From contig NZ_JAPMIT010000001.1 of NCBI RefSeq assembly GCF_026410545.1, positions 744,001 to 808,000 of the forward strand: a stretch of 64,000 nt of DNA, in the 5' to 3' direction. A program made the position numbers and the translations under genes. How positions within the stretch are numbered: the first letter of the stretch is position 1; each line of letters starts with the position of its first letter. The notes beneath the pieces are model-generated. The model had not been told where the DNA came from. It saw only the letters and a program-made list of their open reading frames with translations, and did no database searches. This document shows, piece by piece, positions 1 through 8,654 of this stretch. Source of the stretch: Microbacterium sp. STN6. Lineage in GTDB: Bacteria; Actinomycetota; Actinomycetes; Actinomycetales; Microbacteriaceae.

Positions 1-1
1 T

Positions 2-793
2 GCGGCGAGCCTGGCCAGGTCCGCGAACCCAGCCGCGTCCGGGAATCTCGCCGACTCGGCTGGACAGCCGTGGGCGGGCCGGCATTTCGACGGCAACGAC
101 TTCGGCGACGATGACGGCAGCGCCCCCGAGCGCCTGATACGCGCGCTGGCCGAATTCCGCGCCGGCAGCGTCGCAGCGGATGCGGTGGTCGACGCCATGC
201 GCGGCGTGCGCCTTCTGATTCCGCTCGTGGCCCAGCTCGGCGAGGCGGGTCTCGATGAGCACGGCCGCACCGTCGACAAGACTCAGGAGCTGGCCATCGT
301 GACGGTCGAGGCGCCGGACGGTCGCGCGGCGCTCCCCGTCTTCTCGTCGGTGACCGCGATGCAGGCGTGGAATGCCACGGCACGGCCCGTTCCGGCCGAC
401 GGAGTGCGGGTGGCGCTCGCCGCGGCGGGCGAGCAGACCGATCTCGTCGTCCTCGACCCGACAAGCGACACCGAGTTCGCCGTGCGCAGGCCCGCCGTGT
501 GGGCGATGGCCAAAAGCGAGCCGTGGCGCCCGCCTCATGCCGATCCCGTCGTGCGAGAGGCGTTTGACGCGTCGATCGGCACCGAGCTTGGCGTGATCGG
601 CATCGACCTGCTCGCAGGCGACGCGGACGCGCGGCTCGCGGGACCCGAGCTGATCGTTCAGCTTCGGCTCGTGCAGGGGCTCACCGAGGCAGAGCTCGAT
701 GCCGTGCTCGCCCGGCTCGCGCAGCGATGGGCGTCCGACGACGTCATCGCCACGCGCGTCGACTCCCTCGGCGTGCAGCTGCTGCCGAGCTGA
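2..793 (+). CDS. SseB family protein, 5' end outside the window
   Basis: The reading frame is open from base 2, so the gene enters from outside the window and its start is not seen; an internal GTG at 185 is not the real start because good family sequence (an AGQPWAGR-like stretch, then a segment ending in a FRAG motif) lies before it. SseB-family proteins are small soluble proteins; E. coli SseB affects sulfurtransferase activity, but no biochemical role is known for the actinobacterial members. No catalytic motif is visible. The gene ends 146 bp before a lipoprotein gene on the same strand. The family call rests on recognising the N-terminal and middle sequence. Confidence 0.65.
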   Translation, partial: AASLARSANPAASGNLADSAGQPWAGRHFDGNDFGDDDGSAPERLIRALAEFRAGSVAADAVVDAMRGVRLLIPLVAQLGEAGLDEHGRTVDKTQELAIVTVEAPDGRAALPVFSSVTAMQAWNATARPVPADGVRVALAAAGEQTDLVVLDPTSDTEFAVRRPAVWAMAKSEPWRPPHADPVVREAFDASIGTELGVIGIDLLAGDADARLAGPELIVQLRLVQGLTEAELDAVLARLAQRWASDDVIATRVDSLGVQLLPS

Positions 794-873
794 GCGGTCC
801 GCCGACTCGAGGCCCTGCGGCGTAACCCCACGTAACACGGGAATGCGCTCCCGGTTCGTCGCGTTTACCGTGA

Positions 874-890
874 CGCGCCCTCAGGGCGCG
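874..890 (+). terminator. Small GC-rich hairpin upstream of the cystine-type transporter
   Basis: CGCGCCC-TCA-GGGCGCG forms a perfect 7-bp stem with a 3-nt loop and no T-run. It could end the sseB-like transcript or form part of the leader of the transporter mRNA. T-less terminators are usual in actinobacteria, but the stem is short. Confidence 0.35.
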
Positions 891-939
891 GCGCGCATCC
901 GTTGCGTTCCGCTTGTCTCCCGTCTTACGAAAGGCCATC

Positions 940-1758
940 ATGAAACTCCGTCTCGCCGTCGCCGGTTCGATTGCCGCGCTCCTGACACTCGGGCTTGTCG
1001 GCTGCTCGGCCACCGGCTCGGGCGATACGGGCGCGTCGAACGTCCAGGGCAGCGCAGACCTCAAGGCCGCGGCCGCGACGTCGACGGGCATCGTCGTGGG
1101 AACCGAGGGCACGTACAAGCCCTTCTCCTACCACGACACCACCACGAACCAGCTCACCGGCTACGACGTCGACGTCACGAAGGCGGTTGCCAAGAAGCTC
1201 GGTGTGAAGGTGACGTTCCGCGAGACGCAGTGGGACGGCATCTTCGCCGCCCTTGATTCCAAGCGCATCGACGTGATCGGCAACCAGGTGTCCATCACCC
1301 CTGAGCGCAAGGCCAAGTACAGCTTCAGCACTCCATACACCGTGTCACCCGGCGTCATCATCACCCGAGCCGACGATACGTCCATCACGAGCTTTGCCGA
1401 CCTCAAGGGCAAGACGACCGCGCAGTCCAACACGAGCGACTGGTATGCGCTCGCGCAGAAGTCGGGCGCCAAGGTCGAGGCGGTCGAGGGCTGGGCGCAG
1501 GCAATCGCGCTGCTGCAGCAGGGTCGAATCGACGCCACCGTCAACGACAAGCTCACGCTCCTCGACTACGAGAAGCAGAACCCGAACGTGAAGCTGCGCA
1601 TCGCGGCCACCGCGGACGACCCGGCAGAGAACGCCTTCGCCTTCCGCAAGGGCAGCACCCTTCCGAAGGACTTCGACAAGGCGCTCGCCGAACTGCGCGC
1701 CGACGGCACGCTTGCGAAGATCTCGAAGAAGTACTTCGGCGAGGACGTGTCACAATAG
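940..1758 (+). CDS. Amino-acid ABC transporter substrate-binding lipoprotein (probably cystine type)
   Basis: Binds a polar amino acid outside the membrane and delivers it to the permease encoded next door. The product of 272 residues has a lipoprotein signal with lipobox LVGC (lipidated Cys22), followed by a family-3 solute-binding domain. The stretch FRETQWDGIFAALDSKRIDV and the following NQVSITPER resemble the TcyA/FliY cystine binders more than glutamate binders. Start chosen at ATG 940, which has a GAAAGG ribosome site about 7 nt upstream and gives a clean signal peptide; an in-frame TTG 27 nt upstream lacks a ribosome site. First gene of a three-gene transporter operon. Substrate is inferred from similarity only. 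Confidence 0.82.
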   Translation: MKLRLAVAGSIAALLTLGLVGCSATGSGDTGASNVQGSADLKAAAATSTGIVVGTEGTYKPFSYHDTTTNQLTGYDVDVTKAVAKKLGVKVTFRETQWDGIFAALDSKRIDVIGNQVSITPERKAKYSFSTPYTVSPGVIITRADDTSITSFADLKGKTTAQSNTSDWYALAQKSGAKVEAVEGWAQAIALLQQGRIDATVNDKLTLLDYEKQNPNVKLRIAATADDPAENAFAFRKGSTLPKDFDKALAELRADGTLAKISKKYFGEDVSQ

Positions 1759-1804
1759 GCCGCGTGAGCCGCCGCATCCTGTCGAGACCCTCGGGCGTGC
1801 ACGA

Positions 1805-2494
1805 GTGACGCCCGAGGTCGGCACGCTCCCGTACTACTGGGATCTCGTCATCCATTCCCTCGGGCCCATCGCGCTGGGCGGGCTGACCGGGACCATCCCG
1901 CTCTCGCTCGTCACCTTCGCGGTCGGCCTCGTCATCGCGATCGTCATCGCGCTCATGCGGCTCTCGGGCAGCCGCGTGCTGCGCGGAATCGCCCGCGTGT
2001 ATGTCTCGATCATCCGCGGCACTCCCATGCTGGTGCAGCTTTTCGTCGTGTTCTACGGGCTGCCGTCGCTCGGAATCACGCTCAATCCGTGGCCGAGCGC
2101 CATCATCGCGCTCTCGCTCAACGTCGGCGGTTATGCCTCCGAGGTGGTGCGCGCCGCCATCCTCGCCGTGCCGCGCGGCCAGTGGGAGGCCGGCTACACC
2201 ATCGGCATGACCACGGGCCAGGCCATGCGCCGCATCGTCCTGCCGCAGGCCGCGCGGGTCTCAGTGCCGCCCCTGTCGAACACGTTCATCAGCCTGGTGA
2301 AGGACACCTCGCTCGCCTCGGTGATCCTCGTCACCGAGCTGTTCCGCGAGGCCCAGCAGATCGCGGCGGCATCCAGCGAGTTCCTCGTGCTGTACATCGA
2401 GGCGGCCGTCGTCTACTGGTTCATCTGCATGCTGCTCGCCGCCGGCCAGTCGGCCATCGAGAAGAGACTGGACCGCTATGTCGCCCACGCCTGA
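1805..2494 (+). CDS. Amino-acid ABC transporter permease (HisM/TcyB type)
   Basis: Inner-membrane subunit of the uptake system begun by the preceding lipoprotein. Several hydrophobic segments span the 229 residues; the EAA-type loop that docks the ATPase is visible in the segment EAGYTIGMTTGQAMRRIVLP. Also typical are the IIRGTPMLVQLF and FISLVKDTSLASVI motifs of polar amino-acid permeases. Start taken at GTG 1805; a longer in-frame reading back to 1712 would overlap the lipoprotein gene and adds non-family Arg-rich sequence. The ATG of the following ATPase lies 17 bp inside the end of this gene, so the two are probably coupled in translation. Confidence 0.82.
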   Translation: MTPEVGTLPYYWDLVIHSLGPIALGGLTGTIPLSLVTFAVGLVIAIVIALMRLSGSRVLRGIARVYVSIIRGTPMLVQLFVVFYGLPSLGITLNPWPSAIIALSLNVGGYASEVVRAAILAVPRGQWEAGYTIGMTTGQAMRRIVLPQAARVSVPPLSNTFISLVKDTSLASVILVTELFREAQQIAAASSEFLVLYIEAAVVYWFICMLLAAGQSAIEKRLDRYVAHA

Positions 2495-3278
2495 GAACGC
2501 CAGCAGAGCGGATGCGCCCCGCGCCGCACCCCGCCTCGCCGTCCGCGGGCTGCACAAGTCCTTCGGCGCCCACGAGGTGCTGCGCGGCATCGACCTCGAG
2601 GTCGGCGTCGGGCGCGTCGTTGTGCTCATCGGTCCGTCCGGATCGGGCAAGACCACGTTGCTGCGCTGTCTCAACGCGCTGGAGATCGCCGATTCCGGCA
2701 CGGTTCGCATCGACGAACTCGAGGTCGACTTCTCGCAGCCGGTCGGCAAGGCCCGCATCACCCGGCTGCGCCGCAGCTCGGCGATGGTCTTCCAGCACTA
2801 CAACCTGTTCCCCCATAAGACGGTTCTCGAGAACATCATCGAGGGGCCGGTTCAGGTGCAGAAGCGTTCGGTTGCTGAGGCGACAGCCGAAGCGGATGCG
2901 CTGCTGGAGAAGGTGGGGCTCGCCGACAAGCGCGACGTCTATCCCTTCCGCCTTTCCGGCGGCCAGCAGCAGCGCGTGGGGATCGCCCGTGCGCTCGCGC
3001 TCAGGCCCAACGTGATCCTCTTCGACGAGCCGACGAGCGCCCTCGACCCTGAACTCGTCGGCGATGTTCTCGGCGTCATGCAGGCACTGGCCCGCGAGGG
3101 CTGGACCATGGTCGTCGTGACCCACGAACTGGCGTTCGCGCGGCAGGTCGCAGACGAGGTGCTGTTCCTCGACGGCGGTGAGATCGTGGAGCGCGGGCAT
3201 CCGCAGCAACTCTTCACCGAGCCGCGCGAGGCGCGCACGAGGCAGTTCCTCAGCCGCATCCTCAACCCGCTCGACTGA
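2478..3278 (+). CDS. Amino-acid ABC transporter ATP-binding protein
   Basis: Cytoplasmic ATPase that drives the cystine-type importer. In 266 residues it shows Walker A GPSGSGKTT (about residues 52-60), Q-loop MVFQHYNLFPH, signature [15 protein letters not shown], Walker [15 protein letters not shown] and the switch His in VVVTHELAFAR. The first 20 residues are Ala/Pro/Arg-rich and not part of the domain. The start overlaps the permease end by 17 bp. The gene ends 14 bp from the end of a convergent gene, with no clear terminator between them. Confidence 0.88.
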   Translation: MSPTPENASRADAPRAAPRLAVRGLHKSFGAHEVLRGIDLEVGVGRVVVLIGPSGSGKTTLLRCLNALEIADSGTVRIDELEVDFSQPVGKARITRLRRSSAMVFQHYNLFPHKTVLENIIEGPVQVQKRSVAEATAEADALLEKVGLADKRDVYPFRLSGGQQQRVGIARALALRPNVILFDEPTSALDPELVGDVLGVMQALAREGWTMVVVTHELAFARQVADEVLFLDGGEIVERGHPQQLFTEPREARTRQFLSRILNPLD

Positions 3279-3292
3279 TCAGCTCGCTGGCC

Positions 3293-3643
3293 TCAGTTCA
3301 CCGGCCCGGTGTACTTCTCGCCCGGCCCCTTGCCCGGGGCGTCGGGAACTGACGATGCCTCGCGGAACGCGAGCTGCAGCGACCGCAGCCCGTCGCGCAG
3401 GCTGCGCGCGTGGTGGTCGCCGATCTCAGGGGATGCGGCGGTCACGAGGCCGGCGAGCGCGGTGATGAGCTTGCGCGCCTCGTCGAGGTCGATCTGCTCG
3501 CCTGGATCGTCGGCGAGGCCGCATTTGACGGCTGCCGCGCTCATCAGGTGCACGGCGGTCGTCGTGATGACCTCAACGGCAGGCACCTCCGCGATGTCCC
3601 GTGTTGCTTCGTCGGTTGCATCGACGCCGGATGTGTCGCTCAC
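3293..3643 (-). CDS. DUF1844 family protein
   Basis: Small soluble protein of 116 residues, reading on the minus strand from a GTG start with an AGAGGA ribosome site. The core TAVHLMSAAAVKCGL and the later IDLDEARKLITALAGLV are hallmarks of DUF1844, a family of unknown function that in actinobacteria commonly sits back to back with infC. It diverges from infC across a region of about 270 bp, so the two may share control sequences. No catalytic residues are evident. Confidence 0.75.
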   Translation of the reverse strand: MSDTSGVDATDEATRDIAEVPAVEVITTTAVHLMSAAAVKCGLADDPGEQIDLDEARKLITALAGLVTAASPEIGDHHARSLRDGLRSLQLAFREASSVPDAPGKGPGEKYTGPVN

Positions 3644-3657
3644 TCACGTTCCTCTGT

Positions 3658-3916
3658 TAGACTGCCTCAGGCTCCGGGGCTTCATGTCCCGGTACGAAAG
3701 TGGAGATTCTCCCACCCGCGCTTGACCGCTTACAAGGTTACCGGGTAGTTCGCACTCCGCCGACTCGGTGCAGATCGAGACGGTAGCCAGGGTGCCGTGC
3801 CAGGGTTCGAGACGCACATCGCGAGTCCCAGGGTGCGTGAATCTCCTCTCTCGCCGCCGAACGGCAACCGCCGATCGGCGTGGCTGAAGAACATCGCTCA
3901 AGCAGAGGAGAAACGC
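3658..3916 (+). promoter_or_regulatory. Probable infC promoter and long leader
   Basis: About 250 bp separate the divergent DUF1844 and infC genes. A TAGACT -10-like hexamer lies at 3658-3663, and a TTGACC at 3722 could be a second -35. The stretch after it holds short hairpins (CCGGGG/TCCCGG; a GTGGAGA/TCTCCCAC stem). A long untranslated leader before infC-rpmI-rplT is common in bacteria because IF3 and L20 control their own synthesis; no specific known leader RNA was recognised here. Confidence 0.35.
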
Positions 3917-3919
3917 ATC
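3905..3919 (+). promoter_or_regulatory. Ribosome site GAGGAG with ATC start codon of infC
   Basis: GAGGAG at 3905-3910 is followed after 6 nt by ATC at 3917-3919, exactly where the conserved IF3 N-terminus ([15 protein letters not shown]) begins. No ATG, GTG or TTG lies nearby in frame. Known biology: infC often uses AUU or AUC, which IF3 itself discriminates against, giving negative feedback. Confidence 0.8.
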
Positions 3920-4549
3920 AGCGATCCCCGTACCAATGACCGTATCCGCGTCCCCGAAGTCCGTCTCGTCGGCCCAAGCGGAGAGCAGGTCGGCGTCGTG
4001 AAAATCGAGGTCGCCCTTCGTCTCGCGCAGGAAGCCGATCTGGACTTGGTTGAGGTCGCTCCCAACTCCAAGCCTCCTGTGGCGAAGATCATGGATTACG
4101 GCAAGTTCAAGTACGAGGCTGCGCAGAAGGCCAAGGAGGCCAGGCGCAACCAGGCGAACACGATCCTGAAAGAGGTTCGTTTCCGCCTCAAGATCGACAA
4201 GCACGACTACGAGACCAAGCGCAAGCGCGCCGAGGGCTTCCTCAAGGCCGGTGACAAGGTCAAGGCCATGATCCTGTTCCGTGGCCGTGAGCAGTCCCGC
4301 CCCGAAATGGGCGTCAAACTGCTGCAGCGCTTCGCAGAAGACGTTGCCGAGTTCGGCTCTGTCGAGTCCACACCCACCATCGACGGTCGCAACATGGTCA
4401 TGGTCATCGGCCCGTTGAAGAACAAGTCCGAGGCCAAGGCCGAGGCGAACGCCCACCGTGCCGCCGCAAAGCAGGCGCACAACACCTCGCCCGACGAGGC
4501 ACAGAACCAGAACCCCTCGCCCTCCGAGGCGACGAACGAGGAGAAATAA
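3917..4549 (+). CDS. infC: Translation initiation factor IF-3
   Basis: IF-3 binds the 30S subunit, keeps subunits apart and checks the initiator tRNA and start codon. The 210-residue product shows the N-domain motif [16 protein letters not shown], the linker rich in Lys and Arg ([15 protein letters not shown]), and the C-domain [17 protein letters not shown]. The start is the rare codon ATC, chosen because the conserved protein begins there behind a good ribosome site; an upstream ATG at 3797 would add 40 residues unlike the family. A polar tail of about 30 residues rich in Asn, Ala and Glu follows the conserved core. The stop codon shares one base with the start of rpmI. Confidence 0.95.
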   Translation: MSDPRTNDRIRVPEVRLVGPSGEQVGVVKIEVALRLAQEADLDLVEVAPNSKPPVAKIMDYGKFKYEAAQKAKEARRNQANTILKEVRFRLKIDKHDYETKRKRAEGFLKAGDKVKAMILFRGREQSRPEMGVKLLQRFAEDVAEFGSVESTPTIDGRNMVMVIGPLKNKSEAKAEANAHRAAAKQAHNTSPDEAQNQNPSPSEATNEEK

Positions 4550-4743
4550 TGCCCAAGCAGAAGACGCACTCCGGTGCCAAGAAGCGCTTCAAGATCACCG
4601 GCAGCGGCAAGGTCATGAAGCAGCAGTCCGGCATGCGCCACAACCTCGAGGTGAAGGCGACCGACCGCAAACGTCGCCTCAACCAGGAGCAGGTGCTGTC
4701 CCCGGCCGACGCGAAGACGGCCAAGAAGCTGCTCGGCAAGTAA
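4549..4743 (+). CDS. rpmI: 50S ribosomal protein L35
   Basis: Small basic protein of the large ribosomal subunit, 64 residues, the usual length. Begins [21 protein letters not shown] and ends in KKLLGK as in other L35 proteins. Its ATG overlaps the infC stop by one base (TAATG), so translation is probably coupled. Second gene of the conserved infC-rpmI-rplT operon. Confidence 0.96.
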   Translation: MPKQKTHSGAKKRFKITGSGKVMKQQSGMRHNLEVKATDRKRRLNQEQVLSPADAKTAKKLLGK

Positions 4744-4769
4744 CCCCCGACACCTAGGAAGAGAAGAAC

Positions 4770-5162
4770 ATGGCAAGAGTGAAGAGGGCGGTCAACGCCC
4801 ACAAGAAGCGTCGGGTCATCCTGGAGCGCGCCGAGGGCTACCGCGGGCAGCGTTCGCGCCTGTACCGCAAGGCCAAGGAGCAGGTCACCCACTCGCTGGT
4901 CTACAGCTACCGCGACCGCAAGGCGCGCAAGGGCGACTTCCGCCGCCTGTGGATCCAGCGCATCAACGCCGCGAGCCGCCAGAACGGCCTGACCTACAAC
5001 CGTCTGATCCAGGGCCTGAACCTGGCCGGCGTCGAGGTCGACCGTCGCATCCTCGCCGAGCTCGCGGTCAACGAGCCCGCGACGTTCTCGGCTCTGGTCG
5101 AGACCGCGAAGAAGGCACTGCCGGCAGACACGTCGGCGCCGAAGGCACAGCCGGCCGCGTAG
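4770..5162 (+). CDS. rplT: 50S ribosomal protein L20
   Basis: Binds 23S rRNA early in large-subunit assembly; in other bacteria it also represses its own operon by binding the leader RNA. The 130 residues start [15 protein letters not shown] and include the family motif [17 protein letters not shown]. The last dozen or so residues are an Ala/Pro-rich tail. A GGAAGAGAAG ribosome site precedes the ATG. Last gene of the operon; a strong hairpin follows the stop codon. Confidence 0.96.
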   Translation: MARVKRAVNAHKKRRVILERAEGYRGQRSRLYRKAKEQVTHSLVYSYRDRKARKGDFRRLWIQRINAASRQNGLTYNRLIQGLNLAGVEVDRRILAELAVNEPATFSALVETAKKALPADTSAPKAQPAA

Positions 5163-5189
5163 CCGAACAGGCGATACGACCGAACGGTC

Positions 5190-5230
5190 GCGAAGGAGGG
5201 GGAGCGCGTCACGCGCTTCCCCTCCTTCGC
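5190..5230 (+). terminator. Strong terminator hairpin after rplT
   Basis: A 19-bp stem (GCGAAGGAGGGG... paired with ...CCCTCCTTCGC) closes on a 3-nt loop TCA, with one G-U pair and no mismatch. No T-run follows, as is common in actinobacteria. It lies between the stop of rplT and the promoter of the methyltransferase gene. Confidence 0.85.
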
Positions 5231-5258
5231 GCATCCGCTCTGCCCGTGCTGCCGTCGA

Positions 5259-5264
5259 TAGACT
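5259..5264 (+). promoter_or_regulatory. -10 element TAGACT for a leaderless mRNA
   Basis: TAGACT ends 6 nt before the ATG of the SpoU methyltransferase gene, so transcription should begin at or next to the start codon. No ribosome site is present, which fits a leaderless message. Confidence 0.6.
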
Positions 5265-5270
5265 CGGCAC

Positions 5271-6092
5271 ATGCTGGAGAATCCCCGGTCGCCCCGCGTG
5301 CGCGCCGTCGCCAAGCTCGCCAAACGGTCCGCCAGGGCTGAGACCGGGCTCTTCCTGCTCGAGGGTCCCCAGGCGGTCACCGAGGCGCTCGCGTACCGGC
5401 CAGAGCTGCTCGTCGACCTCTTCGTCACACCCACGGCACTTGAGCGGCATCCCGAGCTGACGGATGCGGCGCAGAGCGCCGATCTCGGCATCACCTTCGT
5501 CGCCGAGGACGTGCTCGGCTCCATGGCCGACACCGTGACGCCGCAGGGCGTTGTCGCCGTCTGCCGGCAGTTCCCCGTTGCGCTCAAGGAGATCTTCGCG
5601 GCCGCGCCGCGCCTCATTGCGGTGCTTGAGGAGGTTCGAGACCCAGGAAACGCCGGCACCATTATTCGCGCGGCGGACGCTGCCGGTGTCGACGCCGTCA
5701 TTCTCACCGGGCGCACCGTTGATCTCTACAACCCCAAGGTGGTGCGCTCCACCACTGGATCGCTCTTCCACGTGCCGGTCGCGGTCTCGGCGACGCTCGA
5801 CGACGTGCGGGCCCGGCTGGTTGCGGCCGGCGTTCAGCTGCTCGCTGCGGATATCAAGGGCGAGAGCCTGCTCGACGCCCGTGTCGCCGGAGCGCTCGCC
5901 CCCGCAAGTGCCTGGCTGTTCGGCAACGAGGCGCGCGGGCTCAGCGACGAGTATCTGGCGATCGCCGATCGGGTCATCTCGGTGCCCATCTACGGCCTGG
6001 CTGAGTCGATGAACCTCGCGACGGCGGCATCCGTCTGCCTGTACGAGAGCGCCTTCGCCCAGCGCAGCGTCGAGGGAACCGGGCGCGCTTAA
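5271..6092 (+). CDS. TrmH/SpoU family RNA 2'-O-ribose methyltransferase
   Basis: Methylates a ribose 2'-OH in RNA, probably 23S rRNA, using S-adenosylmethionine. The 273 residues comprise an N-terminal substrate-binding domain and a C-terminal SPOUT knot domain with the three family motifs: [33 protein letters not shown] and [22 protein letters not shown]. The same position downstream of rplT in M. tuberculosis holds tsnR, and the gene is likely the counterpart. Transcribed alone from a leaderless promoter. The exact target nucleotide cannot be told from sequence. Confidence 0.9.
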   Translation: MLENPRSPRVRAVAKLAKRSARAETGLFLLEGPQAVTEALAYRPELLVDLFVTPTALERHPELTDAAQSADLGITFVAEDVLGSMADTVTPQGVVAVCRQFPVALKEIFAAAPRLIAVLEEVRDPGNAGTIIRAADAAGVDAVILTGRTVDLYNPKVVRSTTGSLFHVPVAVSATLDDVRARLVAAGVQLLAADIKGESLLDARVAGALAPASAWLFGNEARGLSDEYLAIADRVISVPIYGLAESMNLATAASVCLYESAFAQRSVEGTGRA

Positions 6093-6104
6093 CCTCTGAA
6101 GCAG

Positions 6105-6152
6105 GGTTGCGCAACCGCTTGGCGGGTGCGCAAACGAGCAAGGTTGCAGAAC
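6105..6152 (+). promoter_or_regulatory. Three related operator-like sites upstream of the glutamate transporter
   Basis: A perfect palindrome GGTTGCGCAACC is followed by two degenerate versions (GGTGCGCAAAC and GGTTGCAGAAC), with centres about 18-19 bp apart, close to two helical turns each. They lie 60-107 bp before the start of gluA and after the preceding gene, where an operator would be expected. A TTGACG at 6175-6180 may belong to the promoter. No regulator is identified. Confidence 0.4.
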
Positions 6153-6211
6153 GGCGGCGACACGGCTCGGGTGATTGACGGCGTATTCATAGCTGTGGTT
6201 GGGTATGCCCC

Positions 6212-6997
<786 letters not shown>

Positions 6998-7030
6998 ATC
7001 GGTGGGCGAGACAACAGCAAGGAGAACAGC

Positions 7031-7906
7031 ATGAGACTCAAAAAAAGAGGCCTACTGGTTTCCGCACTGGCCGTGGCAGGCATCCTCACGTTCACAGCGT
7101 GTTCGGGTGACGCGGGCGGCAACGCGGGGGACGCACCGAAGCCGGAGACGTCGAGCTTTCCGTCCGGCTCGACCATGGCGAAGCTGCAGAAGCAGGGGTC
7201 GATCACGATCGGCACCAAGTTCGACCAACCACTCTTCGGTTTGCAGGGTCCGGATGGCACTCCGGTCGGCTTCGACGTGGAGATGGGCAAGCTCATCGCG
7301 TCGAAACTTGGCATTCCCGCCGACAAGATCGAGTGGAAGGAGACGGTCTCCAAGAACCGCGAGCCGTTCATCGAGAACGGCACGGTCGACATCGTCGTCG
7401 CCACGTACACGATCAACGATGAGCGCAAGCAGGTCGTCTCGTTCGCGGGTCCGTACTACACCGCAGGCCAGGACCTGCTGGTGCTGAAGGGCAACCCCGA
7501 CGGCATCAAGAGCGTCGACGATGTCAAGGGCAAGCCGGTCTGCACGGTCTCGGGCTCCACCTCGCTCGAGAACATCAAGCAGTACACCGACAACATCATC
7601 ACCACCGACACGTACTCCAACTGCCTGGAGCCGCTGCGCAACGGCAAGGTTGTCGCCGTCACGACCGACAACGTGATCCTCGCCGGTCTCGCATCGCAGA
7701 ACGAGGGTGAGTTCGAGGTCCTCGACAAGCCGTTTACCTCGGAGCCGTACGGCATCGGCCTGAAGAAGGACGACGACCAGTTCCGCACCTTCATCAACGA
7801 CGTGCTCGAGGAGTCGTACAAGGACGGCGCCTGGGCCAAGGCGTGGGAGGCCACGGCCGGCAAGGTGCTGAAGACGCCTGAGCCGCCGACGGTCGACCGG
7901 TACTGA
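7031..7906 (+). CDS. gluB: Glutamate-type ABC transporter substrate-binding lipoprotein
   Basis: Extracellular binding protein, 291 residues, with a basic n-region (MRLKKRG) and lipobox FTAC giving lipidated Cys24, followed by a family-3 solute-binding domain. The segments ITIGTKFDQPLFG, VDIVVATYTINDERK and GKPVCTVSGSTSLENIKQY are typical of actinobacterial GluB proteins, including the two Cys residues that form a disulfide in relatives. AAGGAGAAC ribosome site 5 nt before ATG. Followed by two stable hairpins before the permease genes, which probably raise the ratio of binding protein to permease. Confidence 0.88.
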   Translation: MRLKKRGLLVSALAVAGILTFTACSGDAGGNAGDAPKPETSSFPSGSTMAKLQKQGSITIGTKFDQPLFGLQGPDGTPVGFDVEMGKLIASKLGIPADKIEWKETVSKNREPFIENGTVDIVVATYTINDERKQVVSFAGPYYTAGQDLLVLKGNPDGIKSVDDVKGKPVCTVSGSTSLENIKQYTDNIITTDTYSNCLEPLRNGKVVAVTTDNVILAGLASQNEGEFEVLDKPFTSEPYGIGLKKDDDQFRTFINDVLEESYKDGAWAKAWEATAGKVLKTPEPPTVDRY

Positions 7907-7913
7907 TCGAAGC

Positions 7914-7971
7914 GGGGGCCGCCGTGCGCACACGGTGGCCTCCGCGGGCCGGGGCGCGGTGACGCGCCCGG
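7914..7971 (+). terminator. Double hairpin between gluB and gluC
   Basis: The first stem, 7914-7943, pairs GGGGGCCGCCGTG with CACGGTGGCCTCC around loop CGCA (13 bp with two G-U pairs). A second GC-rich hairpin (GCCGGGGCGCG / CGCGCCCGGC) follows. Such structures after the binding-protein gene often act as partial terminators or mRNA stabilisers. Confidence 0.6.
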
Positions 7972-8006
7972 CTCATCCGCCCTGAACCTCATGCGAAAGG
8001 TGGCCT

Positions 8007-8654
8007 GTGGACGCCGTCATCGATAGCCTGCCGACCTATCTCAAGGGGTTCGTCGGCACGCTCGAGCTGCTCGCGATCTCCGGGGTCGGCGCGCTGATCC
8101 TCGGCACCATCGTGGCCGGCCTGCGCATCTCGCCGATCGCGTCTCTGCGCACGTTCGCGGCGGTCTATACCGAGGTGCTGCGCAACATCCCGCTGCTGCT
8201 GGTGCTGTTCTTCTGCGGGGTCGTGCTTCCCTACCTCAAGGTTCCGCTCGACTACTTCCCGCTCGCGCTCATCGGGCTCACGCTCTACACCTCGCCGTTC
8301 GTGGCCGAGGCCGTGCGCTCGGGCGTCAACGGCGTTCCGGTCGGCCAGGCCGAGGCCGCGCGCAGCATTGGGCTACGGTTCGGTCAGACGCTCTCGCTCA
8401 TCGTGATGCCTCAGGCCATTCGCATGGTGATCCCGCCGCTCATCAATGTGATCATCGCGCTGGCGAAGAACACGTCGGTCGCCGGCGGATTCTTCGTCTA
8501 TGAGCTGTTCAAGGCCGCGAACGACATCACCAACCTGCGCGGTGACGCCGTCATCGTGCTGCTGCTCGGCATCGCCGTGCTCTATCTGGTGATCACTGTG
8601 CCGCTCGGGCTGATAGCCGGGGCGGTCGAGCGAAGGGTGGCGGTGCTGCGATGA
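8007..8654 (+). CDS. gluC: Glutamate-type ABC transporter permease 1
   Basis: Membrane subunit of the glutamate importer, 215 residues with about five hydrophobic helices. The EAA-type loop EAARSIGLRFGQTLSLIVMPQA and the ALAKNTSVAGGFFVYELF segment are typical of GluC. GTG start at 8007 behind GAAAGG with 6 nt spacing. The stop codon overlaps the ATG of the second permease (ATGA), so the two membrane subunits are made together. Confidence 0.86.
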   Translation: MDAVIDSLPTYLKGFVGTLELLAISGVGALILGTIVAGLRISPIASLRTFAAVYTEVLRNIPLLLVLFFCGVVLPYLKVPLDYFPLALIGLTLYTSPFVAEAVRSGVNGVPVGQAEAARSIGLRFGQTLSLIVMPQAIRMVIPPLINVIIALAKNTSVAGGFFVYELFKAANDITNLRGDAVIVLLLGIAVLYLVITVPLGLIAGAVERRVAVLR

